Origin: Clostridiales bacterium
GTDB taxonomy: Bacteria; Bacillota; Peptococcia; Peptococcales; Peptococcaceae
DNA length: 9,272 nucleotides
Direction: 5' to 3'
Assembly (NCBI GenBank): GCA_003343815.1
Contig: QAKL01000044.1
Coordinates: 5,672-14,943 of the forward strand
Shown here piece by piece: positions 1-5,469 of this stretch. The notes below the pieces were generated by a model. That model was given only the letters and a program-made list of their open reading frames with translations. It was not told the DNA's origin and made no database searches. Within the stretch, counting starts at the first letter, position 1. Each line of letters starts with the position of its first letter. A program made the position numbers and the translations under genes.

Positions 1-37
1 TGTTGATATGTGTATATCATAGCAAAAAATCCACAAC

Positions 38-46
38 TTATCAACA
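38..46 (+). promoter_or_regulatory. Relaxed DnaA box (TTATCAACA)
   Basis: TTATCAACA differs by one base from TTATCCACA. A second weak match, TGTGTATAT (9-17, minus-strand box with one mismatch), lies nearby. Both could be low-affinity sites of the origin cluster. Confidence 0.45.
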
Positions 47-52
47 GGAAAA

Positions 53-61
53 TGTGTATAA
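53..61 (-). promoter_or_regulatory. DnaA box (TTATACACA on minus strand)
   Basis: TGTGTATAA on the + strand is the exact complement of TTATACACA, matching the TTATNCACA DnaA box consensus. It sits in a cluster with the boxes at 38-46, 81-89 and 90-98. Confidence 0.75.
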
Positions 62-80
62 AGCGCTCATTTTTTAAAAA

Positions 81-98
81 ATATCCACATTATACACA
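81..98 (+). promoter_or_regulatory. Tandem DnaA boxes (one relaxed, one exact)
   Basis: Two abutting 9-mers in the same orientation. ATATCCACA (81-89) is one base off TTATCCACA, and TTATACACA (90-98) is an exact TTATNCACA box. Head-to-tail boxes suit cooperative DnaA binding, and they lie just after an A/T run (70-84). Confidence 0.7.
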
Positions 99-137
99 AG
101 TGCGGCGCGGCTATGCGAACTAATAACTTATTTTATG

Positions 138-177
138 AAAAAACAGGCATAAAAAGGCGAAAAAAAGCTGAAAAAAA
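138..177. repeat. Phased A-tracts (predicted curved DNA)
   Basis: Four runs of A lie at 138-143, 151-155, 160-166 and 171-177. Their centres are about 12.5, 10 and 11 bp apart, close to one helical turn. A-tracts phased this way are known to bend DNA. The tract ends where the rpmH promoter begins, between the DnaA box clusters, so bending may help either origin architecture or promoter strength. Confidence 0.55.
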
Positions 178-218
178 TTATTTTTTCTCTTGACCGCAGG
201 CTGTGGATAAGATATAAT
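171..218 (+). promoter_or_regulatory. rpmH promoter with UP-like element and internal DnaA box
   Basis: TTGACC (190-195) and TATAAT (213-218) are separated by exactly 17 bp, a near-consensus housekeeping sigma promoter. Directly upstream, seven A, TTA and six T (171-186) resemble an UP element contacted by the RNA polymerase alpha subunit. The spacer holds an exact DnaA box (202-210). Transcription would start near 225, about 33 nt before the rpmH start codon. DnaA bound there would be expected to compete with RNA polymerase. Confidence 0.8.
202..210 (-). promoter_or_regulatory. DnaA box (TTATCCACA on minus strand) inside rpmH promoter
   Basis: TGTGGATAA is the exact complement of TTATCCACA, the highest-affinity form of the DnaA box. 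It lies wholly between the -35 (190-195) and -10 (213-218) hexamers of the rpmH promoter. Confidence 0.78.
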
Positions 219-257
219 TTGTAATGGACTGTTAGATTAATTGGGAGGTGCTTACAA

Positions 258-392
258 ATGAAAAGAACATATCAGCCGAAAAATCGCAAACATAAAAGAG
301 TGCATGGCTTCAGAGCAAGAATGTCCAGTCCGACCGGACGCAATGTATTGAAAAGAAGAAGAGCAAAAGGCAGAAAAGTATTGAGCGCATAA
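258..392 (+). CDS. rpmH: 50S ribosomal protein L34
   Basis: Encodes the 44-residue large-subunit protein L34, a small basic protein that binds 23S rRNA. The translation begins MKRTYQPKNRKHKRVHGF and ends in an Arg/Lys-rich block (RRRAKGRK) followed by VLSA, the usual L34 ending; the length is the family norm. A GGGAGGTG ribosome binding site (243-250) lies 7 nt before the ATG. It is the first gene of the rpmH-rnpA-yidD-yidC-khpB cluster and is driven by the strong promoter at 190-218. A hairpin with a T-run follows it and probably lowers read-through into rnpA, fitting the much larger need for L34 than for RNase P protein. Confidence 0.97.
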   Translation: MKRTYQPKNRKHKRVHGFRARMSSPTGRNVLKRRRAKGRKVLSA

Positions 393-402
393 TTGCCGCT
401 TC

Positions 403-456
403 AGCCTGCCCAGAGATTTGTCCGCGTGCGGTAAATTTCCGGCAGGCTTGTTCTTT
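403..456 (+). terminator. rpmH-rnpA intergenic hairpin, probable attenuating terminator
   Basis: AGCCTGCC (403-410) pairs perfectly with GGCAGGCT (441-448). Inside, ATTT/AAAT and CCG/CGG segments (around 416-436) can extend the fold. The 3' arm is followed by a T-rich run, TGTTCTTTTTT (449-459 or so). The T-run is interrupted, so partial termination is more likely than complete. No separate promoter for rnpA is obvious. Confidence 0.6.
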
Positions 457-480
457 TTTGCTTGATTTGGAGATGAAGAA

Positions 481-816
481 ATGCTGCCTAAAGCTTATCG
501 GGTAAGAAAAAACAGTGAATTCACGAAAATCTATCAAGACAGTCGTTCCTTTGCGGCCAGAAATATTGTGCTTTTTGTCCGTAAAAGAGAAGATAGCGAG
601 TTGAAAATAGGATTCAGCGTTTCGAAGAAAAACGGCAAAGCACATGAGCGCAATTTGATTAAACGCAGGCTGCGGGCGGCGGCCAAGGAATATTTGACGG
701 AAATTTCCCGTGGGTATGATTTGGTTTTTTTAGCGCGCGCACCGATTAAAAAGGCAAATTATCAGGAGATAAAGCGCGATATGAGCTATCTTTTAAAGAA
801 GAGTGGGGTTTTATGA
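481..816 (+). CDS. rnpA: Ribonuclease P protein component
   Basis: Encodes the 111-residue basic protein subunit of RNase P, which assists the catalytic RNA in removing 5' leaders from precursor tRNAs. The signature segment spans residues 44-65 (GFSVSKK, then RNLIKRRLR). The usual form is RNRxKR, so Leu stands at the second-Arg position here. Length is typical. GGAG at 469-472 lies 8 nt before the ATG. The gene ends in an ATGA overlap with yidD, so the two are probably translationally coupled. Its position after rpmH is the standard bacterial arrangement. Confidence 0.96.
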   Translation: MLPKAYRVRKNSEFTKIYQDSRSFAARNIVLFVRKREDSELKIGFSVSKKNGKAHERNLIKRRLRAAAKEYLTEISRGYDLVFLARAPIKKANYQEIKRDMSYLLKKSGVL

Positions 817-1037
817 GAGCGTGGCCGAAAAAGATTCTGTTAGGGATGATTACATTTTACCGTAAAAATATTTCAGGCTTAAAAAAGTATCCCAGCTGTC
901 GTTTTGTACCGACGTGCTCTCAGTATGCTTATGAGGCGGTAAGCAAATACGGCGCTTTGAAAGGCGGGTATTTGGCTGTGCGCCGCATATTAAAATGTAA
1001 TCCTTTTCATGCCGGAGGGTACGACCCAGTGCCATAA
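813..1037 (+). CDS. yidD: Membrane protein insertion efficiency factor YidD
   Basis: A 74-residue member of the YidD family, a small membrane-associated protein thought to assist YidC-dependent insertion of inner-membrane proteins. Family marks are clear: an amphipathic N-terminus, YPSCRFVPTCSQYAYEA (residues 26-42) and CNPFHAGGYDPVP (62-74), with conserved Cys29, Cys35 and Cys62. The ATG overlaps the rnpA stop by 4 nt (ATGA), with a purine-rich AAGAAGAG just upstream. The location between rnpA and yidC is the standard one. Confidence 0.95.
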   Translation: MRAWPKKILLGMITFYRKNISGLKKYPSCRFVPTCSQYAYEAVSKYGALKGGYLAVRRILKCNPFHAGGYDPVP

Positions 1038-1066
1038 AATGGAAAATATTAGATATCCGGGAATAC

Positions 1067-1105
1067 AGGAGGTGAAGACCTGTAATCGTTTACAGGTGAA
1101 GATTG
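1067..1105 (+). promoter_or_regulatory. yidC initiation region: strong SD, perfect hairpin, TTG start
   Basis: AGGAGGTG (1067-1074) is a strong Shine-Dalgarno but lies 28 nt before the TTG at 1103. Between them, ACCTGTAA (1078-1085) and TTACAGGT (1090-1097) form a perfect 8-bp inverted repeat with a TCGT loop. With the hairpin folded, only 8 unpaired nt separate the SD from the TTG, a normal spacing. A second, weaker AGGTGA (1094-1099) lies 3 nt from the TTG and is partly inside the stem. AGGTGAAGA occurs twice (1070-1078, 1094-1102), suggesting a local duplication. An in-frame TGA at 1097-1099 rules out an earlier start. Confidence 0.65.
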
Positions 1106-1915
1106 GCATATATTAGAGAGTTTTTCACATTTATTATTGACAAGCTCTTTGAGCTGACAAATGTGATCGGATTTCCCAGTTATGCTTTGGCTGTAATTTT
1201 GATCGCGATTATTATTAAGGTTATCTTGTATCCGTTAACCTTAAAACAAATGCGTTCTACTTTGGGAATGCAGGAAATTCAGCCGAAGATGCAGGAATTG
1301 CAGAAAAAATATCAGAACAATCCGGAGAAATTAAATAAGGCGATGGCTGAGCTATATAAAGAGCACGATGTCAAGCCTGCTGCCGGATGTTTGCCGTTAC
1401 TGATTCAAATGCCGATTTTAATCGGTTTGTATCAGGCGATGCGGACTTACGAATTTACCAATTTGGATTATGCGGGCTTCTTTTGGATTCCGAATTTAGC
1501 GGAGAAAGATCCTTATTATATACTGCCTATTTTAGTAGCGCTGTCTATGTTTTTGCAGCAGAAAATTTCGATGGTGGGCATGGATGATAACCCGACCATG
1601 AAAATGATGCTTTACATCATGCCGTTAATGATCGGCTGGATGTCGATCAGTTTTCCGTCCGGCTTGTGCTTGTACTGGGTAATGTTCTCTATTATGGGTA
1701 TCGTCCAGCAGTATGTTTTAAACGATAAGCGAAAAAAAGAATTGGCGATCAGAGCTGAAAAAGCCGAAGCCGAGCGTTTGGAGAGAGAACGTATCAAAGA
1801 AGAGCAGAGATTGCGCGGACAGGCTCCGAGTAAAAAGAAACAGAAAAAAGCGAAGCCTAAGGCTGAGTATATCAAAAAGACTCCGACACCATCTGATAGT
1901 GAGGAGCAGAAATAA
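1103..1915 (+). CDS. yidC: YidC/Oxa1/SpoIIIJ-type membrane protein insertase
   Basis: A 270-residue insertase of the short Gram-positive type, lacking the large periplasmic domain of E. coli YidC. It inserts and folds membrane proteins, alone or with SecYEG. Hydrophobic segments lie at about 24-45, 95-113, 138-156 and 168-203. The cytoplasmic hairpin between the first two carries MQEIQPKMQELQKKYQNNPE (56-75), and GCLPLLIQMPI spans 95-105. The groove Arg of the family, placed just before the YPLT motif, is Lys39 here. The C-terminus (about 207-262) is a charged, Lys-rich tail likely to contact ribosomes. No lipobox Cys is seen. The start must be TTG 1103, because an in-frame stop lies at 1097-1099 and the first in-frame ATG (residue 50) would remove the first helix. 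Confidence 0.94.
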   Translation: MAYIREFFTFIIDKLFELTNVIGFPSYALAVILIAIIIKVILYPLTLKQMRSTLGMQEIQPKMQELQKKYQNNPEKLNKAMAELYKEHDVKPAAGCLPLLIQMPILIGLYQAMRTYEFTNLDYAGFFWIPNLAEKDPYYILPILVALSMFLQQKISMVGMDDNPTMKMMLYIMPLMIGWMSISFPSGLCLYWVMFSIMGIVQQYVLNDKRKKELAIRAEKAEAERLERERIKEEQRLRGQAPSKKKQKKAKPKAEYIKKTPTPSDSEEQK

Positions 1916-1955
1916 AGCTTGTTTGACTGATGGGTAAAGTAAAAGGAGTAAGAAA

Positions 1956-2705
1956 ATGAGAAGTGAAGAATTTTCGGCTAAAACTGTTGAAGAGGCGTTA
2001 AAATCGGCTTTGGACAGTTTTGGATTAGAGGCGGACGACGTTACTTACGAAATTTTGGAGCAGCCAACCAAAGGATTTTTGGGTTTCGGCGGTAAAAATG
2101 CCCGCATCAAAGTTACAGAGAAATATTCTGCCGAGCGTGTAGGTGTAGGCTTTTTGAAGCAAGTTTTTGCCGATATGGAGCTTAATGCCGAGGTAAAAGT
2201 TACGAAAAAAGACGAATATTTTCTTTTCGAAATCATCGGCGAGAATTTAGGTATTTTAATCGGCAGACGCGGAGATACTCTGGATGCGCTGCAATTTTTG
2301 CTGAATTTGGTCTTAAATAAAGAAAGCGAAGAAAAAGTCAAAGGTATTCTTGATGTCGAGAATTATCGCGAAAAACGCGAAGAGACTTTGGAGCATTTAG
2401 GCATCAAATTGGCAGAGAGGGCCAGACGTACAGGCCAAAGAGTGGTTTTGGAGCCGATGAACCCGCAGGAAAGACGTATTATCCATATGGTTTTGCAGGA
2501 TGATAAGACCGTGAGCACATTCAGCGAGGGCGAGGAACCATACCGCAAAGTGATTATCGTACCGAAGAAAAAACATAAACCGCCGTATTACAATTCGAAA
2601 GGCGGTTACGGCAATCGTCGTAATTATAAACGTGATTACAACCGTGAGGAAACTGTGGATGGCGAGAAATCTTATCGCGATGAAGCGGTTGACGATGCAG
2701 AATAA
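1956..2705 (+). CDS. khpB: KhpB/Jag/EloR-type RNA-binding protein
   Basis: A 249-residue protein of the Jag family (KhpB, EloR). Members bind RNA, often with KhpA, and have been tied to cell elongation and division control in Gram-positive cocci. Three domains are visible: Jag_N at about 3-53, ending GFLGFGGKNARI; a type II KH domain at about 80-155 with the GRRG loop at 103-106; and an R3H domain at about 156-203 with Arg173 and His177 (RRIIH). A tail from about 204 to 249 is rich in Lys, Arg, Tyr, Asn and then acidic residues, probably disordered. AAAAGGAG (1941-1948) is the ribosome binding site. It follows yidC by 40 bp, the usual neighbour, and is the last gene before a strong terminator. 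Confidence 0.94.
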   Translation: MRSEEFSAKTVEEALKSALDSFGLEADDVTYEILEQPTKGFLGFGGKNARIKVTEKYSAERVGVGFLKQVFADMELNAEVKVTKKDEYFLFEIIGENLGILIGRRGDTLDALQFLLNLVLNKESEEKVKGILDVENYREKREETLEHLGIKLAERARRTGQRVVLEPMNPQERRIIHMVLQDDKTVSTFSEGEEPYRKVIIVPKKKHKPPYYNSKGGYGNRRNYKRDYNREETVDGEKSYRDEAVDDAE

Positions 2706-2707
2706 GC

Positions 2708-2744
2708 AAAAGGAGCATTTGAGCAATCAAATGCTCCTTTTTTT
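2708..2744 (+). terminator. Intrinsic terminator after khpB
   Basis: The arms 2708-2722 and 2727-2741 form a perfect 15-bp stem closed by a GCAA tetraloop (2723-2726). The 3' arm runs into seven T (2738-2744). It begins 3 nt after the khpB stop, closes the rpmH-khpB cluster, and abuts the first parS. Confidence 0.93.
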
Positions 2745-2759
2745 GTTTCACGTGAAACA
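2744..2759. promoter_or_regulatory. parS: parS site 1 (perfect ParB-binding site)
   Basis: TGTTTCACGTGAAACA is the exact 16-bp palindromic parS of bacterial chromosomes. ParB loads here as a CTP-dependent clamp and spreads along the DNA. The first T is shared with the T-run of the khpB terminator. Confidence 0.95.
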
Positions 2760-2783
2760 TTGTCTTAGCATTTTCTCATTCAG

Positions 2784-2799
2784 CGTTTCACGTGAAACA
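2784..2799. promoter_or_regulatory. parS: parS site 2 (one mismatch)
   Basis: CGTTTCACGTGAAACA matches parS at 15 of 16 positions; only the outermost base differs (C for T). It starts exactly 40 bp after site 1, so both lie on nearly the same helical face. It ends 30 bp before the -35 of the parA promoter, so ParB spreading from it could affect parAB transcription. Confidence 0.92.
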
Positions 2800-2828
2800 A
2801 ATATTAACGAAAAAGATGAAAAAACTAT

Positions 2829-2856
2829 TTGCAAGCGCCGTCTAATGATGTATAAT
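2829..2856 (+). promoter_or_regulatory. parA promoter
   Basis: TTGCAA (2829-2834), a 16-bp spacer and a perfect TATAAT (2851-2856). The start point would be near 2863, about 33 nt before the parA ATG. It lies downstream of both parS sites and of the khpB terminator, so the par operon seems to be transcribed on its own. Confidence 0.75.
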
Positions 2857-2895
2857 GAAAGCAGAGAATAATTTTGCGAAAAAAGGTGTGAAATT

Positions 2896-3657
2896 ATGAG
2901 CAAAGTGATAACTATTGCCAACCAAAAAGGCGGGGTGGCGAAAACAACGACATCGATAAATTTGGCGGCGGCTTTGAGTAAGTTAGGCAGCAAAGTTTTG
3001 CTGGTGGATTTTGATCCGCAGGGTAACGCCTCAAGCGGCGTGGGAATTGATAAAAATGCGTTGGATAAGTCAGTGTATGACGCAGTGGTGAATAATGTGC
3101 CGGCAGAAATGCTGCTGGTGAAAAATGTACGGCTTAATTTAGACGTTTTGCCGGCAAAAATGGATTTAGCCGGAGCGGAATTGGAGCTGGTGACAGCAAT
3201 TTCGCGTGAAGTGCGCTTGAAAGACGCGCTTGAGGAGGTGCGAAGCGGATATGATTATGTGATTATCGACAGTCCGCCGTCATTGGGCCTTTTGACGATT
3301 AACGCGCTTACAGCGGCTGACGAATATATTGTGCCGATCCAGTGTGAGTATTATGCTTTGGAGGGTTTGAGCCAGCTGCTGAATACGATTAAGCTGATCC
3401 AGAAAAGTCTGAACCCGCGTTTGAAACTTTGCGGAATTATTATGACAATGTATGATTATCGGACAAATCTTTCGAAACAGGTTGTGGATGATGTGCGGGC
3501 GAGCTTTGGCAAGCAGGTGTTTCAGACGGTGATTCCGCGCAACGTGCGCTTGAGCGAGGCACCGAGTTATGGAGTGTCGATTATCGACTACGACCCAAAA
3601 TCGAAAGGTGCGGAAAGTTATTTGGAAATGGCAAAGGAGGTGCTGGCTCGTGGCTAA
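2896..3657 (+). CDS. parA: Chromosome partitioning ATPase ParA/Soj
   Basis: A 253-residue ParA/MinD-family ATPase. ATP-bound dimers coat the nucleoid, and ParB at parS stimulates hydrolysis, which drives origin segregation; Soj also influences DnaA in Bacillus. Visible motifs are a deviant Walker A KGGVAKTT (11-18, signature Lys11 and Lys16; Ala replaces the common Gly in GVGKT), switch I DFDPQGNAS (38-46) with Asp40, and Walker B VIIDSPPSLG (122-131). Arg189 and Arg218, which bind DNA in B. subtilis Soj, are both conserved at the same numbering. AAAAGGTG (2881-2888) lies 7 nt before the ATG. The 3' end overlaps parB by 8 nt. Confidence 0.96.
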   Translation: MSKVITIANQKGGVAKTTTSINLAAALSKLGSKVLLVDFDPQGNASSGVGIDKNALDKSVYDAVVNNVPAEMLLVKNVRLNLDVLPAKMDLAGAELELVTAISREVRLKDALEEVRSGYDYVIIDSPPSLGLLTINALTAADEYIVPIQCEYYALEGLSQLLNTIKLIQKSLNPRLKLCGIIMTMYDYRTNLSKQVVDDVRASFGKQVFQTVIPRNVRLSEAPSYGVSIIDYDPKSKGAESYLEMAKEVLARG

Positions 3658-4552
3658 GGCTAAAGGAGGGCTTGGCAAGGGCTTGGGTGCGCTTTTGCCG
3701 GTTTTTGATGAAGAAGAAATTTTAAAAGAAAATGCCGACGAGGTCAAAAAAATTGCATTAGCAGAGATTATCCCAAATCCAGAGCAGCCGCGTAAAGTCT
3801 TTGACGAGGATGAAATGCAGGATTTGGCGGCATCGGTGAAAGAGCACGGCGTGTTGGTGCCGATTATCGTTAATAAAAACGAAAATGATACGCAGTATGT
3901 TATCGTCGCCGGCGAGCGGCGCTATCGCGCGGCGAAAAGAGCGGGACTCGCGGAAGTACCGGCGATCGTCAAAAATTACAGCGAGCAGGAAATGCTGGAG
4001 ATCGCGCTTATCGAAAATGTGCAGCGCAGTGATTTAAATGTGATCGAGGAGGCGCGCGGTTATAAGCTGCTGATGGAGCGCTTCGGCTATACGGCAGAGG
4101 AATTGGCGAAAAGAATGGGCAAGTCCCGCTCGCAGGTCGCTAATATAGTGCGCCTTTTGCATTTGCCGGAGGAAGTTATTGCGATGGTGGCAGAGGGCAA
4201 GCTCACAGCGGGGCATGTGCGGCCGCTATTGGCACTTGGCGATAAGGCGTGGCAGATCGATATGGCGGAAAATATTTATCATGATGGTTTGAGCGTGCGC
4301 CAGGTAGAGGTATTGATAAATCAAATGAAGGACGAACCATCTACAGCAGAAAAGGCAGAAAAGCGTGCGGAAAAAAAGTACGACGATGAGCTGAATACGG
4401 AATTAAAGATCGTCCAAGAGCAGCTTAAAGAGGTTTTTAAGACAAAAGTAGCGATTAAAAACCGTGGTGGCAAAGGCAAAATCGAGATAAATTTCTACAA
4501 TGAAGAGGAACTGAAGCGCATTATCGATTTGCTTGGAGGTGAATTCTATTGA
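3650..4552 (+). CDS. parB: Chromosome partitioning protein ParB/Spo0J
   Basis: A 300-residue ParB. It binds parS, uses CTP to close into a sliding clamp, recruits SMC and activates ParA. The GTG start gives MAKAKGGLGKGLGALLP, the classic ParB N-terminus that contacts ParA, and has AAAGGAGGTG (3633-3642) 7 nt upstream, so starts further upstream inside parA are rejected. Motifs: CTP-binding GERRYRA (88-94), ENVQRSDLN (122-130), a helix-turn-helix for parS at about 147-170, a charged linker (229-260) and a C-terminal dimerisation domain (about 250-300). It overlaps parA by 8 nt, and its stop overlaps the next gene's TTG. Confidence 0.96.
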   Translation: MAKAKGGLGKGLGALLPVFDEEEILKENADEVKKIALAEIIPNPEQPRKVFDEDEMQDLAASVKEHGVLVPIIVNKNENDTQYVIVAGERRYRAAKRAGLAEVPAIVKNYSEQEMLEIALIENVQRSDLNVIEEARGYKLLMERFGYTAEELAKRMGKSRSQVANIVRLLHLPEEVIAMVAEGKLTAGHVRPLLALGDKAWQIDMAENIYHDGLSVRQVEVLINQMKDEPSTAEKAEKRAEKKYDDELNTELKIVQEQLKEVFKTKVAIKNRGGKGKIEINFYNEEELKRIIDLLGGEFY

Positions 4553-4959
4553 TATATAATAGGAAAGAACAAATAACAGGGCATATTGCTCGACATAAAA
4601 AGGCATGGATGATCGCCTTTGCCGCCGCGCTAATGTTTTTCAGCTGTTGCGTGTTTCCACTCGCCAAACACACGAGAGATAATACTTTGGAAATCATAAA
4701 TACGGCGATGTTTATCGTTGCTTTTGTAGAGTTGGGGAGTTTTCTGCCGTATTTAAATGTGGCAGGCGGACACACGCTTAAAAATTTGCTCTATTGCTTA
4801 GGGGCGATCGTACTTGGCCTGCTCTGCCGCTATGGGATAGAGTTTGGCGAGGTATCGAATGTATATAATTTTACGTTTGCCAATGTGGCAAGCTTTACGG
4901 CGGGAGCGTTGATTTTGCTGATGGGCAGCTTTGTATACGGCAAACGCATGGGAAAATAG
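4549..4959 (+). CDS. Unrecognised four-helix membrane protein A, coupled to parB
   Basis: A 136-residue protein I do not recognise. It has a short basic N-terminus and four hydrophobic stretches at about 20-38, 49-69, 79-97 and 110-129. Polar residues sit in or near the third (RYGIEFGE, 94-101), followed by NxxNFTxANV (104-113). SCCVFPL (32-38) marks the first helix. It starts at TTG, overlapping the parB stop by 4 nt (TTGA), with GGAGGTG (4535-4541) 7 nt upstream, so translation is probably coupled to parB. The next gene encodes a paralogue that aligns without gaps. A role with ParAB, such as membrane tethering, is only a guess from position; it could equally be unrelated. Confidence 0.85.
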   Translation: MIYNRKEQITGHIARHKKAWMIAFAAALMFFSCCVFPLAKHTRDNTLEIINTAMFIVAFVELGSFLPYLNVAGGHTLKNLLYCLGAIVLGLLCRYGIEFGEVSNVYNFTFANVASFTAGALILLMGSFVYGKRMGK

Positions 4960-4996
4960 TTGACAGGGGGCAATATTAACCAGAAGGAGGCCGACT

Positions 4997-5437
4997 ATGG
5001 ATAAGCAGGAGCAGCGAGGACTGAAAATCTGTGCAAGATTAAATGACAGACGAAAATTTTGGTGTGTTTTTGAATTTGCGATGCTGATTTTACTAAGCTG
5101 TTGTTTATTTCCACTAAATATTTTCAATTTGGATTTCAGTCGAGATTTGCTGAAATATGTGGTATTTATAGCGGCATTTGTGCCGCTGGGCGCGCTTTTG
5201 GCGTATTTGCGTTTGAGCAAAGGAAATATTTTAAAAAATTACGGATATGTTTTAGCAGCTGTGGGTGTGGGTTTGGGAGCGCGCTATTTATTGGAGTACG
5301 GCGAGATTGCAAATGCTAATAATTTCACGGCGGCTAATGTGTATCTGTTCATTTTGGGCATCGCGGTGTTTGCCGGCGGAGGTTATTTGTCATTTAGAAA
5401 GACGATAATTAAGGCAACAAATGTCAAAAAAAGCTAA
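4997..5437 (+). CDS. Unrecognised four-helix membrane protein B, paralogue of A
   Basis: A 146-residue paralogue of the preceding protein. With an offset of two residues they align gap-free over about 110 residues. Shared features include SCCxFPL (34-40), FIxAFVxLG (57-65), LKNxxY (79-84), RYxxExGExxNxxNFTxANV (96-115) and a glycine-rich last helix. Hydrophobic segments lie at about 22-40, 52-71, 82-99 and 112-132. The N-terminus (1-20) is charged and the C-terminus ends in Lys-rich KATNVKKS. AGAAGGAGG (4982-4990) lies 6 nt before the ATG. It follows gene A by 37 bp with no terminator or complete promoter between, so it is probably the last gene of the par operon. Function unknown. Confidence 0.85.
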   Translation: MDKQEQRGLKICARLNDRRKFWCVFEFAMLILLSCCLFPLNIFNLDFSRDLLKYVVFIAAFVPLGALLAYLRLSKGNILKNYGYVLAAVGVGLGARYLLEYGEIANANNFTAANVYLFILGIAVFAGGGYLSFRKTIIKATNVKKS

Positions 5438-5441
5438 AGAG

Positions 5442-5455
5442 TGTAAGCGATTGCT
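5442..5455 (+). promoter_or_regulatory. cre-like site (possible CcpA operator)
   Basis: TGTAAGCGATTGCT fits the loose catabolite-response consensus WTGNAANCGNWNNCW except at the leading W. It lies just after the par operon and about 150 bp upstream of the hyd promoters. CcpA control of a fermentative hydrogenase would make sense, but a single degenerate match in this length of DNA is weak evidence. Confidence 0.25.
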
Positions 5456-5469
5456 AACCAAGACAATTA

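Larger units (their letters stand above)
1..257. other. oriC-proximal intergenic region (part)
   Basis: This gene-free stretch in front of rpmH holds several DnaA boxes, AT-rich runs and the rpmH promoter. In many Bacillota the origin lies between divergently read dnaA and rpmH, so this is most likely the rpmH-side part of oriC, with dnaA beyond the left edge. Exact TTATNCACA boxes lie at 53-61, 90-98 and 202-210. Near matches lie at 9-17, 38-46 and 81-89. AT-rich runs at 70-84 and 171-186 could unwind. The left half of the region is outside the window, so origin function is inferred from context. Confidence 0.72.

Noticed and set aside
89..94. Minus-strand TATAAT as a dnaA promoter -10
   Set aside because: No acceptable -35 at 16-18 bp, and the bases are explained by overlapping DnaA boxes. 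dnaA itself is outside the window, so it cannot be judged.
310..645. Minus-strand ORF of 111 residues over rpmH and rnpA
   Set aside because: Covers two firm genes on the other strand, shows no family features and has no convincing ribosome binding site.
1387..1587. Out-of-frame + strand ORF inside yidC
   Set aside because: A frame shadow of yidC with no SD and no coherent protein features.
3569..3649. Upstream ATG in the parB frame giving a 27-residue longer ParB
   Set aside because: The extension lies within parA, has no SD in position and is not part of ParB. GTG 3650 with AAAGGAGGTG gives the standard N-terminus.
3280..3747. Minus-strand ORF of 155 residues across parA-parB
   Set aside because: Antisense to two conserved genes; composition follows their reverse complement and no domain is recognisable.
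4960..4965. TTGACA before membrane protein B as a -35
   Set aside because: No -10 at 15-19 bp; the spaced position falls on the ribosome binding site.
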